From a virus, in IMG/VR virus record IMGVR_UViG_3300033147_000133, positions 1-34,335 of that record: a DNA stretch of 34,335 bases; one strand, given 5' to 3'. How positions within the stretch are numbered: position 1 is the stretch's first letter; each line of letters starts with the position of its first letter. Below the pieces are notes generated by a model. The model saw only the letters and a program-made list of their open reading frames with translations, searched no databases and was not told the DNA's origin. Shown one piece after another: positions 23,123-29,902 of the stretch. The translations under genes were made by a program, and so were the position numbers.

Positions 23123-23443
23123 TTAGCAGGCGTCGAACGACCAACGGCCGTCCCGACGCACCAGGGTCCAATGGGTCGCCACGTCTGTCGACACGGCGAA
23201 CTTCCGGCCCTCGACACCGACGAGAATGTCGCCGGTCGGTGGGGTGTCCCCGCCGAGTGCGCCGATTTCGTCAGCCGTGAGGCAGATCAGTCGGCCGTCA
23301 GCGATCATCGGGATGAGGCATTGGCCGTCTCCGATAGCGATGATGGGGGTGGGGTTGACCCGGCGAGCGGGCTTGTTGAGGTTGGACAGCGCCGATCGGG
23401 GGATCTTGACGTTGTGGAAATGGGTGGACATGGGGGTGTTCAT
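23123..23443 (-). CDS. Unknown small protein
   Basis: A 106-residue protein. The region before about residue 30 is basic (MSTHFHNVKIPRSALSNLNK); the rest is a small beta-rich domain (PIIAIGDGQCLIPMIADGRLICLTADEIG, DILVGVEGRKFAVS, HWTLVRRDGRWSF). No family recognised. Either of two adjacent ATG codons (23446 or 23443) could start it, both after GAAAGG; the second has better spacing. It is the last gene of its operon and is followed by a strong terminator. Confidence 0.68.
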   Translation of the reverse strand: MNTPMSTHFHNVKIPRSALSNLNKPARRVNPTPIIAIGDGQCLIPMIADGRLICLTADEIGALGGDTPPTGDILVGVEGRKFAVSTDVATHWTLVRRDGRWSFDAC

Positions 23444-23586
23444 CATTGGCCTTTCGTCCGGCGAGTAACGCCGGGGCATGTTTGGTTGTGACGCTCGGTG
23501 AGCGCCGGGATTGAGAGACGTTTGCCTGGTGCGTTGCGGACGATGCCGCCACACGCCGAGCAGACGCCGTTCGTGTTCAGCGACAT
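23443..23586 (-). CDS. 47-residue zinc-finger-like protein
   Basis: A reading frame shorter than most gene finders accept: MSLNTNGVCSACGGIVRNA and 28 more residues. Cys9, Cys12, His33 and Cys38 make a plausible zinc site (CSACGG and RHNQTC). It overlaps the upstream stop by eight bases, and its own TGA sits within the ATGATG that starts the next gene, so it fills the gap between two coupled genes exactly. Likely real; function unknown. A nucleic-acid or protein contact is inferred from the zinc-finger pattern only. Confidence 0.55.
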   Translation of the reverse strand: MSLNTNGVCSACGGIVRNAPGKRLSIPALTERHNQTCPGVTRRTKGQ

Positions 23587-23849
23587 TTCACGAACTCGGT
23601 GACGAGTGCCCAAAATGTTGCTGCGGGAACCTTCTGGCCGTCATCATCGACGGTCATTAGGCGATGGAATCCGATCTTGACCTGACCCTCGCCTGACGGC
23701 GTGTTAGCCATTGTCAGGAGTCGGGCGTGGTCGATGACCGATTGGGGTATCGGGCTGGTGGTTGGTAGTCCACCGGGACCCTCGATGATCGTGGAGCCGT
23801 AGTAGTCGTCGGCCACGATCTCGATTTCGTAGATTTGGGAGTTGCTCAT
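23577..23849 (-). CDS. Unknown small protein with leaderless promoter
   Basis: A 90-residue protein with no recognised family: IYEIEIVADDYYGSTIIEGPGG at the start, then SVIDHARLLTMAN and GQVKIGFHRLMTVDDDGQKVPAATFWAL. The alternation of strands and a central helix suggests a compact alpha/beta fold. The start at 23849 is favoured because a promoter almost identical to the ArdC promoter ends seven bases before it; a longer frame from 23885 would put the promoter inside the gene. Confidence 0.68.
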   Translation of the reverse strand: MSNSQIYEIEIVADDYYGSTIIEGPGGLPTTSPIPQSVIDHARLLTMANTPSGEGQVKIGFHRLMTVDDDGQKVPAATFWALVTEFVKCR

Positions 23850-23856
23850 GCCCAAT

Positions 23857-23885
23857 AACCTACCAACGCTCCGACGAGATACCAA
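23857..23885 (-). promoter_or_regulatory. Leaderless promoter, twin of the ArdC promoter
   Basis: On the minus strand TTGGTA (-35, 23880-23885), a 17-base spacer and TAGGTT (-10, 23857-23862), seven bases before the ATG at 23849. GTTGGTATCT and CGTTGGTA(G/T)GTTATTGG are shared with the ArdC promoter; only an 8-base stretch between them and one further base differ. Confidence 0.72.
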
Positions 23886-23909
23886 CCTCGTCTGTGAGAA
23901 ACCTGTCGA

Positions 23910-24407
23910 TCACGAACCGACCTCGACCATGAGTGCCTCGGTCTGACGGACCCATCGCATGACGGCGGGCAGATGTTTGAGGTCGATCTTGTCGGAGCCG
24001 GTCAGCCCGAGCAGTAGCCCGATGCAACCATCCTCGACAGTCATCTCCGGTTTCGGGGAGCGCTTCGTCTTAGCCCTCGACCTACTACCGGTGCCCCGCT
24101 TGCCCTCACCCTTCTTGGCTGGGGCAGCATATTTCGGAATGTCCCCGATCATTCGTTGATGCGCCTGGAGGTGGACCCGAGCGCCGGGCGGCAAAAACAT
24201 GGCGTCACACACCGGGCAACCACGATGGCCGTCCGGCACATCGTTGTCTGGCGACGGATGAATCACGCCGATCGCGGCGCGCTCACGGACCATCCCGGCC
24301 GTCAGCGATATGGGGCCGTGTGGTGTGTCGATCGAATAGACCTCCACATCTTCGCCCTTGATGTTGTAGACGCCCGCAGGCACCTGTTCGTCTCTGTCAA
24401 TACTCAT
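23910..24407 (-). CDS. Zinc-finger protein (C2H2-like)
   Basis: A 165-residue protein. A C2H2-like finger spans about 64-86 (CPVCDAMFLPPGARVHLQAHQ): two Cys and two His at usual spacing. Before it lies a beta-rich domain with DVEVYSIDTPHGPISLTAG. After it comes a basic, Gly/Lys/Arg-rich linker (KKGEGKRGTGSRSRAKTKRS), then a helical C-terminus. The layout fits a DNA- or RNA-binding regulator. AAGGAC precedes the ATG, which overlaps the stop of the upstream gene. Confidence 0.72.
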   Translation of the reverse strand: MSIDRDEQVPAGVYNIKGEDVEVYSIDTPHGPISLTAGMVRERAAIGVIHPSPDNDVPDGHRGCPVCDAMFLPPGARVHLQAHQRMIGDIPKYAAPAKKGEGKRGTGSRSRAKTKRSPKPEMTVEDGCIGLLLGLTGSDKIDLKHLPAVMRWVRQTEALMVEVGS

Positions 24408-24724
24408 TGTGCTGTCCTTCTGGCGCGCTTGTCGGCGCGGGTCTTAGCGATGTGGTCTTGCAGCCATGCCAGCCGGAAATCGACTCGGCGGGGACTGTCA
24501 TCATCGACGCCCTTGTCCCATGCGTAGGCGTAGGGTTGCCGGTAGGAGCGGGCCACGACTTCGCCGTCGTTGCGACCGACTTGATCGCGGCGTTCCATGT
24601 CGCAACGCTCGCAGCGCAGGGTCATGGGTACGCCGACTGTGGCGCTCCAGTGGTTGCTGTCGACCTCGTGCCACGAGTGGCCGATCAGTCGGCAGTCCCG
24701 GTATCGGTATCCGGTTACGTCCAT
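24404..24724 (-). CDS. Zinc-ribbon protein of actinophage type
   Basis: A 106-residue protein with RDCRLIGHSWHEV at 9-21 and TLRCERCDMERRDQV at 35-49: a Cys/His pair followed by CxxC, a pattern common in early genes of phages of actinobacteria, where function is unknown. The C-terminal part is basic (HIAKTRADKRARRTAQ). CGGAG lies just upstream of the ATG. It is the first gene of the leftward operon, driven by the promoter at about 24768-24797. Confidence 0.72.
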   Translation of the reverse strand: MDVTGYRYRDCRLIGHSWHEVDSNHWSATVGVPMTLRCERCDMERRDQVGRNDGEVVARSYRQPYAYAWDKGVDDDSPRRVDFRLAWLQDHIAKTRADKRARRTAQ

Positions 24725-24747
24725 TTCAAACTCCGTTCGGTTGACGT

Positions 24748-24797
24748 TTGCGTTTCATTGGCCGCTGACGATAGGGTGCCTTCCGACCGAATGCCAA
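24748..24797. promoter_or_regulatory. Overlapping face-to-face promoters
   Basis: Rightward: TTGCGT (24748-24753), an 18-base spacer, TAGGGT (24772-24777). Leftward: TTGGCA (24792-24797, minus strand), an 18-base spacer, TATCGT (24768-24773). The two -10 boxes share two bases, so polymerase could occupy only one at a time. They start the divergent early operons at 24816 (+) and 24724 (-). Boxes were assigned by eye. Confidence 0.6.
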
Positions 24798-24815
24798 CCC
24801 CAACGAAAGAGAAAC

Positions 24816-25226
24816 ATGAAAGAGATAACGATAAACCTCGACCCGATCGACGTGGGATGCGAAACCTGCGGAGCCGACATAGGCGTGCCATGTAGAGGCG
24901 TCAAAACCTTCCACCGCGACCGGCTCACCTACCGCAAAGAACTGATCGAGAAATGCACTGGAAACTCCGACTCCGCTCGATGGTGGCGCTGGCGCGTAGG
25001 CAAACGAGGCGTCCCACGCGTGAACCTCCCACACGGCACACACGCCGCGTACCAACGTCACAAGAGAGACGGCACCGAACCCTGCCAGCCGTGCATCGAA
25101 GCCGCCCGAGACACATGGCGTGAAGCCGACAAGAAACGACCGGGCCGCGCCCGCAAAGCCGACATCAACGACGACCTCGGTCTGAGCGAATCCGCAGCAC
25201 TGGCAGAAGAACTAGGACTGGTGTGA
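24816..25226 (+). CDS. Double zinc-ribbon protein
   Basis: A 136-residue protein, first gene of the rightward early operon. The N-terminal ribbon is GCETCGADIGVPCRGVKTFH (14-33). A second module near 73-95 reads HGTHAAYQRHKRDGTEPCQPC, a phage motif often found in actinobacterial genomes and repeated, in reduced form, at the start of the GIY-YIG protein at 33342-33752. The tail is basic (EADKKRPGRARKAD). The start is the ATG after GAAAGAGAAAC. Probable nucleic-acid binding; role unknown. Confidence 0.78.
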   Translation: MKEITINLDPIDVGCETCGADIGVPCRGVKTFHRDRLTYRKELIEKCTGNSDSARWWRWRVGKRGVPRVNLPHGTHAAYQRHKRDGTEPCQPCIEAARDTWREADKKRPGRARKADINDDLGLSESAALAEELGLV

Positions 25227-25711
25227 GCAACATTGTGGGAGTAGATCCCGGCATGACCGGGGCGCTCGCCCTCCTAGTCAACGGCAAGCTCATCGAGGCT
25301 GTCGACATGCCAGTGTTCACCATCAAGAAAGGCAAACGCATCACCCACGAAATCAACGCGGCCGGAGTACGCGACACGCTCAAAGAGTTCGCCGTCAACG
25401 CCCTCGATGAACACCCGTTCGTCGTGCTCGAAAAAGTCCACTCGATGCCGAAACAAGGTGTCGCATCGTCGTTCGCTTTCGGACGTTCGCTCGGGGTGAT
25501 CGAGGGTGTCGTCGCCGCACTCGGGATGCCCCTGGTATGGGCCGTCCCGAACGTGTGGAAACGAGAAATGAAACTGACCGGCAAAGGCAAAGGCGCGTCC
25601 CGACAGATGGCAACAAACCTGTGGCCCGACTGCGCCGACCTGTTCAAACTCGTCAAACACGACGGGCGTGCCGAAGCTGCGCTCATGGCCGAATGGGGGC
25701 GGCAAGGATGA
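25223..25711 (+). CDS. RuvC-like Holliday junction resolvase
   Basis: A 162-residue RNase H-fold resolvase. Motif VGVDPGMTGA (5-14) gives Asp8; FVVLEKVHSMPKQGV (66-80) gives Glu70; KHDGRAEAALMAEWG (145-159) gives His146, Asp147 and Glu151. These match the acidic RuvC set that holds two magnesium ions and cuts four-way junctions. In a phage it would resolve recombination and replication intermediates before packaging. The GTG start overlaps the previous stop. Confidence 0.9.
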   Translation: MSNIVGVDPGMTGALALLVNGKLIEAVDMPVFTIKKGKRITHEINAAGVRDTLKEFAVNALDEHPFVVLEKVHSMPKQGVASSFAFGRSLGVIEGVVAALGMPLVWAVPNVWKREMKLTGKGKGASRQMATNLWPDCADLFKLVKHDGRAEAALMAEWGRQG

Positions 25712-25884
25712 TCGAGGCGAACGGCAATCTCACAATCACCAACGTCCTCGATCGTGTCGTCATCATCTACAAGTCAGACGACGGACACGACGAGTGGGAG
25801 ATCCCGCTGTCACCCGACGAGGCAAGCAAGATGGGCAACGCCCTCCGAATGAAAGCCGCACAACTAGGAGCAATCAACCAATGA
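25708..25884 (+). CDS. Small unknown protein
   Basis: A 58-residue protein that I do not recognise. It starts with a beta-strand pattern (NLTITNVLDRVVIIYKSDDG) followed by DEWEIPLSPDEASKMGNALRMKAAQL. It starts in the stop of the resolvase gene and ends in an ATGA overlap with the next gene. Compact alpha/beta composition; nothing indicates its partner. Confidence 0.65.
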   Translation: MIEANGNLTITNVLDRVVIIYKSDDGHDEWEIPLSPDEASKMGNALRMKAAQLGAINQ

Positions 25885-25991
25885 GACGCAACATGCTGAC
25901 AGACGAATCAGTGAACGCGATCGCAGCCCTCGCCGCACTCGGGTTCGCCATCATCCTCATCGCCCTCTACGAATACGCGATGGTCCGATGA
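25881..25991 (+). CDS. 36-residue membrane microprotein
   Basis: A short protein with one transmembrane helix (about 13-32, AIAALAALGFAIILIALYEY) and a polar N-terminus. It overlaps both neighbours by ATGA, so it is likely translated. Single-helix phage proteins of this size can act on membrane proteins or in lysis control; no assignment can be made. Confidence 0.55.
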   Translation: MRRNMLTDESVNAIAALAALGFAIILIALYEYAMVR

Positions 25992-26197
25992 TGGAACTAA
26001 CGCCCGACGACCTCGAAAGAGCCTGCATCGTCATGCACGACGCCTACGAAAAAGCGGCAGTCACGGCCGGATGGGAGACGCAAGAGGCATCCCGCAAACC
26101 GTGGGTCACCGTGCCTGAAACGAACAAGGCGACCATGCGCGTAGCGGTCGCCGCCCTCATCCAACACTTGACCACCGACGAAGGGCCAACCCGATGA
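25988..26197 (+). CDS. Small actinophage-type protein of unknown function
   Basis: A 69-residue helical protein: LTPDDLERACIVMHDAYEKAAVTAGWETQ, a Trp-Val-Pro (WVTVPETNKATM) stretch, then VAVAALIQHLT. A similar pattern (a His-centred helix followed by GW and WxxVP) is common among small early genes of phages infecting actinobacteria. ATGA overlaps on both sides. Confidence 0.65.
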   Translation: MMELTPDDLERACIVMHDAYEKAAVTAGWETQEASRKPWVTVPETNKATMRVAVAALIQHLTTDEGPTR

Positions 26198-26349
26198 AAG
26201 TCATCGAGCGATGCCGATGCGGAGCAACAATACGACTCGACCACAGCGGGCGCGCCGCCGACCTCGAAATCGGCAAAGCGCTCACCAAATGGCGTACCGA
26301 ACACAACTGCACACTCCCACCAGGGACCGAACCAGGAGACACACAATGA
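26194..26349 (+). CDS. 51-residue zinc-finger-like protein
   Basis: MKVIERCRCGATIRLDHSG and 32 further residues. Cys7, Cys9, His37 and Cys39 make a CxC...HxC set of a kind seen in tiny phage zinc proteins. The stop overlaps the next start (CAATGA). The frame is short but fits the gap exactly with the same coupling as its neighbours. Function unknown. Confidence 0.6.
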   Translation: MKVIERCRCGATIRLDHSGRAADLEIGKALTKWRTEHNCTLPPGTEPGDTQ

Positions 26350-26672
26350 ACGACCAAACCATCCGACCGGCCCACCGGCTCGATGACAACGGACGGCCCG
26401 CAGGCGGGGTCACAGAGGCAACCGGCGTCGTCGTTGTCTGGCAAAACGGTCCGCTCGGGCGCGGCGACGAACGGCTCGACCCGAACGGCGCATTCGTAGA
26501 GACAGTGATTCGGGTCGCCCTCGACAGGCTCCGCTTCTACCAGTCCACCGACTTCGCCTGCGACGAAAACTCCGCGGCGATAGACGGTCTGTGGATCGCG
26601 CTCGCGGCGCTCAACAAACGGACCGAGCGACGCGAAACGGCAGGCACCGAAGGGACGCACGATGGGGACTGA
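26346..26672 (+). CDS. Acb2/Tad1-like helical hairpin protein, candidate defence antagonist
   Basis: A 108-residue protein. The C-terminal two thirds form a helical hairpin: NGAFVETVIRVALDRLRFYQ (47-66), FACDEN (70-75), then a second helix GLWIALAALNKRTERRE (81-97) and AGTEGTH. Tyr65, Asn75, Arg92 and Arg96 keep a spacing I recall for the nucleotide-binding residues of the Tad1/Acb2 hairpin family. Family members are sponges that bind cyclic-nucleotide defence signals (gcADPR for Thoeris, cyclic oligonucleotides for CBASS). The N-terminal NGRPAGGVTE and WQNGPLGRG motifs are typical of phage members. Binding is inference; the gene itself is solid. It lies in the early operon, fitting early counter-defence. 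Confidence 0.68.
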   Translation: MNDQTIRPAHRLDDNGRPAGGVTEATGVVVVWQNGPLGRGDERLDPNGAFVETVIRVALDRLRFYQSTDFACDENSAAIDGLWIALAALNKRTERRETAGTEGTHDGD

Positions 26673-26919
26673 CTCACCGTTCAGACCGGACCCGCAAGAG
26701 CTAGGTCGGATCGTCGCTAACGGTGTGGTCGAGCTACGCAAACTGACGGTCAACATCATGCAAGCCGCAGCCGCAGCCGCCGACCTCGCAGCGTCGATCG
26801 AAACAATGGTCGTCGCCGCCGACCTGTCAGCGATCAGCGAAGCTGCCAGCAACGGATCACGACGACGTCACCCGTCGAACTATGTGGCACCCCCCAACGA
26901 GGATGGAACAGATGACTGA
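26662..26919 (+). CDS. Small helical unknown protein
   Basis: An 85-residue protein with a long Ala-rich helix (about 18-62, GRIVANGVVELRKL then IMQAAAAAADLAASIETMVVAADLS) and a basic/Pro tail. It overlaps the previous gene by 11 bases and the nuclease gene by eight. No family recognised; the helix could form a coiled coil or bind its neighbour. Confidence 0.65.
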   Translation: MGTDSPFRPDPQELGRIVANGVVELRKLTVNIMQAAAAAADLAASIETMVVAADLSAISEAASNGSRRRHPSNYVAPPNEDGTDD

Positions 26920-28522
26920 CAACGCGGCAGACGTAGCAGACTTCCTAGACACCGACAACGCCGAACGAACCGACTTCGTTCGATGGAACGGCAACCCGGC
27001 AGTCCTACTACCGGACGGCTCCAAACGGGTCGCACACGGCAGACCGTCGAGCCAAGAAAAGAAGCTGTCAGACACGACAGCGCTCGACAAATGGAAGCAC
27101 CGGACGATCATCGAGGGGATCAGCAACGACCCGTCAATCGTCCCCGCCTACATCGCGGCGACCACCAAAAAGGAGAAAAACGAGTTGGCCGACCGCGCCC
27201 TCAACCGGGGCGGTTCAGACGACGCAGCCGATTGGGGCACCGCCCTTCACAAACTCACCGAACAGATCGACGCAGGCGAACGCTCTGTAGATGATCTGCC
27301 TGAGCGTGAAGCACAACGGATGCGCGAATATCTGGATGCGCTCGACGTGTTCGGGTTGGAGGTGTGCCCCGACTGGATCGAGGTGCAACTCGTCAACGAC
27401 AAGCTGCGGTTCGCCGGGACAGCCGACCGCATATTCAAAGCGACGAAACAGATCGTGACACCGTGGGGCGAGAACATTCGACCCGGCGACTACATCGGGG
27501 CCGACCTCAAAACCAACTCCGGTGATCTGAAATGGTCGCTGCTCACATACGAGGTCCAGTCAGCGATCTACTTCGGTCGAGACGCACTGTTCTACAACGT
27601 CGTCACCGACGAACGCACCCCGCTCCCCGAGGGGATGCGACACGACTGGTCGTTGATGGTGCACCTCCCCTCGGCCGGTGAAGGCTGCGACATGATCTTT
27701 ATGGATATGGAACGCGGCCAGCGTGGGGCAGACCTTGCGAGGGAGGTGTCGAACTGGCGCAAAGAAAAGGTGGTCATCAACGTCGCCGCCGCTCCGATCA
27801 TTGCAAACGAAACTACCGTCGAACCCGTCGAGGTCGAGGCAGAGACAGCTACGGTGACCGACCCCATGACCGACGCGGTGCCGACAGACGAGACTCTCCA
27901 ATGGATCAAGGATCGGGTCGCCGCTGTTCGGGCGAAGGACAAGCGTGCCGTCAACCTGTTGGTCGATAACTGGCCGCCAGGGGTGCCAGGGTTGAAGGCG
28001 ACCGGGCACACCGCCGCTCAGTTGGGTTTGATCGACAAGGCTGTCAGCTACGTCGAGAAAGAGCATTCGATGCCGTTCATCCCGGCACCGGAGAAACCTC
28101 GTGAACCGCGTGAGTCGTCTGTGATCCCGACACCGGAACGACGTGAGTACGTCCCCGAGTCCACACAGGACAACGACGCAGATCCGTTGGCTGTGCAGGT
28201 GCTACGGGACCGGGTTGCGGCGCTTACAGAGCCACAGAGAGCGTGGGTTACCGACGTAGTGCGACAAACCGGCAGCACATTCAAGCTGACAGCGCCATGC
28301 AGCGTCGTCACGTTTGAACGGGTCGTCGCCCTCGTCACATGGGCCGAAATCTCCCACGTCGCAGCACTCGACGCAGCCCTCAACATGCTCGCCCGAACAG
28401 ACATAACCGAACTCGCAACATTCGACTCTGGACTAGCGCGGACCCTGACCTCGCTCGGCCAAGACTTCGCTGAGGATCTGATCGTCCTCGACGGCACCGG
28501 CACCGATTTGGTGCGCCGGTAA
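26912..28522 (+). CDS. PD-(D/E)XK nuclease of the RecB/Cas4 type
   Basis: A 536-residue protein. The nuclease core lies at about 105-225: WGTALHKLTEQI (His113, Glu117), EVQLVNDKLRFAGTADRIF with GTADR (Asp172), GDYIGADLKTNS (Asp198, Lys200) and QSAIYF (Gln216, Tyr220). This order (His, Asp, Asp-x-Lys, Gln-x3-Tyr) is the RecB/Cas4 exonuclease pattern. The C-terminal half (about 300-536) is acidic and includes helix-rich segments perhaps for binding SSB or the helicase. GAGG lies nine bases before the chosen ATG. Likely role: DNA end processing for recombination-dependent replication. Confidence 0.85.
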   Translation: MTDNAADVADFLDTDNAERTDFVRWNGNPAVLLPDGSKRVAHGRPSSQEKKLSDTTALDKWKHRTIIEGISNDPSIVPAYIAATTKKEKNELADRALNRGGSDDAADWGTALHKLTEQIDAGERSVDDLPEREAQRMREYLDALDVFGLEVCPDWIEVQLVNDKLRFAGTADRIFKATKQIVTPWGENIRPGDYIGADLKTNSGDLKWSLLTYEVQSAIYFGRDALFYNVVTDERTPLPEGMRHDWSLMVHLPSAGEGCDMIFMDMERGQRGADLAREVSNWRKEKVVINVAAAPIIANETTVEPVEVEAETATVTDPMTDAVPTDETLQWIKDRVAAVRAKDKRAVNLLVDNWPPGVPGLKATGHTAAQLGLIDKAVSYVEKEHSMPFIPAPEKPREPRESSVIPTPERREYVPESTQDNDADPLAVQVLRDRVAALTEPQRAWVTDVVRQTGSTFKLTAPCSVVTFERVVALVTWAEISHVAALDAALNMLARTDITELATFDSGLARTLTSLGQDFAEDLIVLDGTGTDLVRR

Positions 28523-28556
28523 TCGACACATCAAACATCAACATAGGAGCATTCCC

Positions 28557-29033
28557 ATGACAGACGAAATCAACGACTTCCTGTTTGGAGGTGGCACACC
28601 CGCCGCCCCACTCAAAGAAGTAGGCGACCGAGTATCGGGCACCGTGATCCGCGCCGTCAAAGCGCAGTCCACCGACCTCGACGGCAACCTACGAACCTTC
28701 CCCGAATCCGGCGACCCGATGTTCGAGTTGCACGTCGATCTACAAACCGATCTTCGCGACCCCGAAATCGACAGCGACAAAGGTGAGCGTCGGCTGTACG
28801 TCCGCGGCGGCAACTATGAGGTGCAGTCCGGCTCGGGCGAATCCATGAAAGACGCCATCGCCGGAGCGCTCAAAAAGATCGAGGCGAAGAACTTTGAAGG
28901 CATCAAGCTGACCGTCGCCCACTCCGGTCTGTCGGTCCCGTCGAAAGGTCGCCAACCGGCACGCCTGTACGTCGCGAAAGCGGAACGGGTAGTCGAAACA
29001 TCGGCCGAAGCAATAGACGACCTGCTGGGCTGA
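28557..29033 (+). CDS. Single-stranded DNA binding protein (phage SSB-like)
   Basis: A 158-residue protein. The pattern LKEVGDRVSGTVIRAVKAQST, GDPMFELHVDLQTDLRDPEID, GERRLYVRGGNY and KLTVAHSGLSVPSKG follows the beta-barrel SSB-like proteins found in actinophage replication modules. The acidic end AEAIDDLLG could be a partner-binding tip. AGGAG lies upstream of the ATG and a strong terminator follows the gene. Role: protect and organise single-stranded phage DNA, probably together with the nuclease upstream. Confidence 0.78.
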   Translation: MTDEINDFLFGGGTPAAPLKEVGDRVSGTVIRAVKAQSTDLDGNLRTFPESGDPMFELHVDLQTDLRDPEIDSDKGERRLYVRGGNYEVQSGSGESMKDAIAGALKKIEAKNFEGIKLTVAHSGLSVPSKGRQPARLYVAKAERVVETSAEAIDDLLG

Positions 29034-29050
29034 CACCCGGCCCTGGACGC

Positions 29051-29087
29051 GACAAACCCCCGGCAGTTGAGGTGCCGGGGGTTTGTC
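29051..29087 (+). terminator. Strong terminator after the SSB gene
   Basis: A perfect 15-bp stem (29051-29065 with 29073-29087; arms start GACAAACCCCC and end GGGGGTTTGTC) and a seven-base loop. It separates the first replication operon from the genes beginning at 29114, where no clear new promoter was found. Confidence 0.85.
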
Positions 29088-29113
29088 ATCCAACCGAACA
29101 GATTGGAACGACG

Positions 29114-29335
29114 ATGGTAGCGAAACTATGCAAGAACACAACCTGCACACGACCGTCACGGACAGCGTACTGTGACCGTCTGTGCCAGACGACGGCGCGC
29201 AACGCTGACCAGTCCCGGCACGTCATGGACGTGCGGCTCGGGATGGATCAGTGGCGTGAAGTCTCGCGACTCGCGGCAAGCGACAACCTGAGCGTTGCGG
29301 AGTGGATCTTGAATCTGATCGACGCAGCGACATGA
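29114..29335 (+). CDS. Zinc-ribbon plus ribbon-helix-helix-like protein
   Basis: A 73-residue protein. The first half has four Cys (CKNTTC, then YCDRLC) suited to a zinc ribbon. The second half (MDVRLGMDQWREVSRLAASDN followed by LSVAEWILNLID) has the strand-helix-helix look of ribbon-helix-helix DNA-binding proteins. It may regulate the operon it starts. The end overlaps the next gene by ATGA. The ATG at 29114 follows GGAACGACG. Confidence 0.65.
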   Translation: MVAKLCKNTTCTRPSRTAYCDRLCQTTARNADQSRHVMDVRLGMDQWREVSRLAASDNLSVAEWILNLIDAAT

Positions 29336-29345
29336 GGCTCGACCA
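29326..29345 (+). repeat. 20-bp perfect direct repeat, copy 1 (copy 2 at 29883-29902)
   Basis: The repeat is AGCGAC-ATGAGGCTCGACCA and contains the start codon of the 186-residue protein. Copy 2 contains the start codon of the next gene, so both proteins begin with MRLD. The copies are 557 bases apart and bracket exactly one gene. Confidence 0.92.
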
Positions 29346-29892
29346 TCCCGACGTGATCGAACGGTTGAACGAGTCGGGCACCGCCTGGATCGTGGGGGAG
29401 GGTGAGGCCTGTGACGGCACCCAGCGGGTGATATCGGGCAACAAGTGTAGATGGCCCGCCCCACACGCCCCGCACACCCCGCCCGCTGACCTGGTTGCCG
29501 CCGCCGAGCCGTGTGTGACGTGTTGGGGTGACGGAAATGTGATCGGTAGACACCCCCAGGGCGGTCACATCACCAATCTGCCTTGTCCCGCCCGCTGCCA
29601 CGACGGGAAACCCCGCATAAGCCTGATGGTGAAATGCGATTGCTGTGACTGCTCATGCGGTCCACCGCATCACGCTGCGACGGTGACCGCTGTAGGCGAC
29701 GTGGTGCCGATCGTGGAGTGTTCCGGTTCCAACCAATACCCCGACCACCCGGCCATCTTGTTGATCCCTGCTCCGGTGTCAGCAGCCATGTTCTACGACC
29801 CGACGCCAGGCGTCCCACTACACGATGTCACCCTGCCCGCCAACGCCCGACCTGGCATGTTCGCCCTACAAGTCGAGAAGGTAGCGACATGA
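29332..29892 (+). CDS. Cysteine-rich multi-zinc protein
   Basis: A 186-residue protein with many Cys: CRWPAPHAPH (39-48, a motif shared by several actinophage small proteins), CVTCWGDG (61-68), LPCPARCHDGKP (83-94) and KCDCCDCSCG (100-109). The second and third motifs resemble the CxxCxGxG units of DnaJ-type zinc modules. The C-terminal 70 residues are beta rich and Pro rich (VVPIVECSG; MFALQVEKVAT). It may be an RNA- or protein-binding scaffold. The gene is bracketed by 20-bp direct repeats at its start and at the start of the next gene. Confidence 0.7.
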   Translation: MRLDHPDVIERLNESGTAWIVGEGEACDGTQRVISGNKCRWPAPHAPHTPPADLVAAAEPCVTCWGDGNVIGRHPQGGHITNLPCPARCHDGKPRISLMVKCDCCDCSCGPPHHAATVTAVGDVVPIVECSGSNQYPDHPAILLIPAPVSAAMFYDPTPGVPLHDVTLPANARPGMFALQVEKVAT

Positions 29893-29902
29893 GGCTCGAC
29901 CA
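29883..29902 (+). repeat. 20-bp perfect direct repeat, copy 2
   Basis: Identical to 29326-29345. It begins six bases before the ATG of the CoiA-like gene and covers its first codons. Recombination between the copies would delete the Cys-rich gene cleanly and leave the CoiA-like gene intact. Confidence 0.92.
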
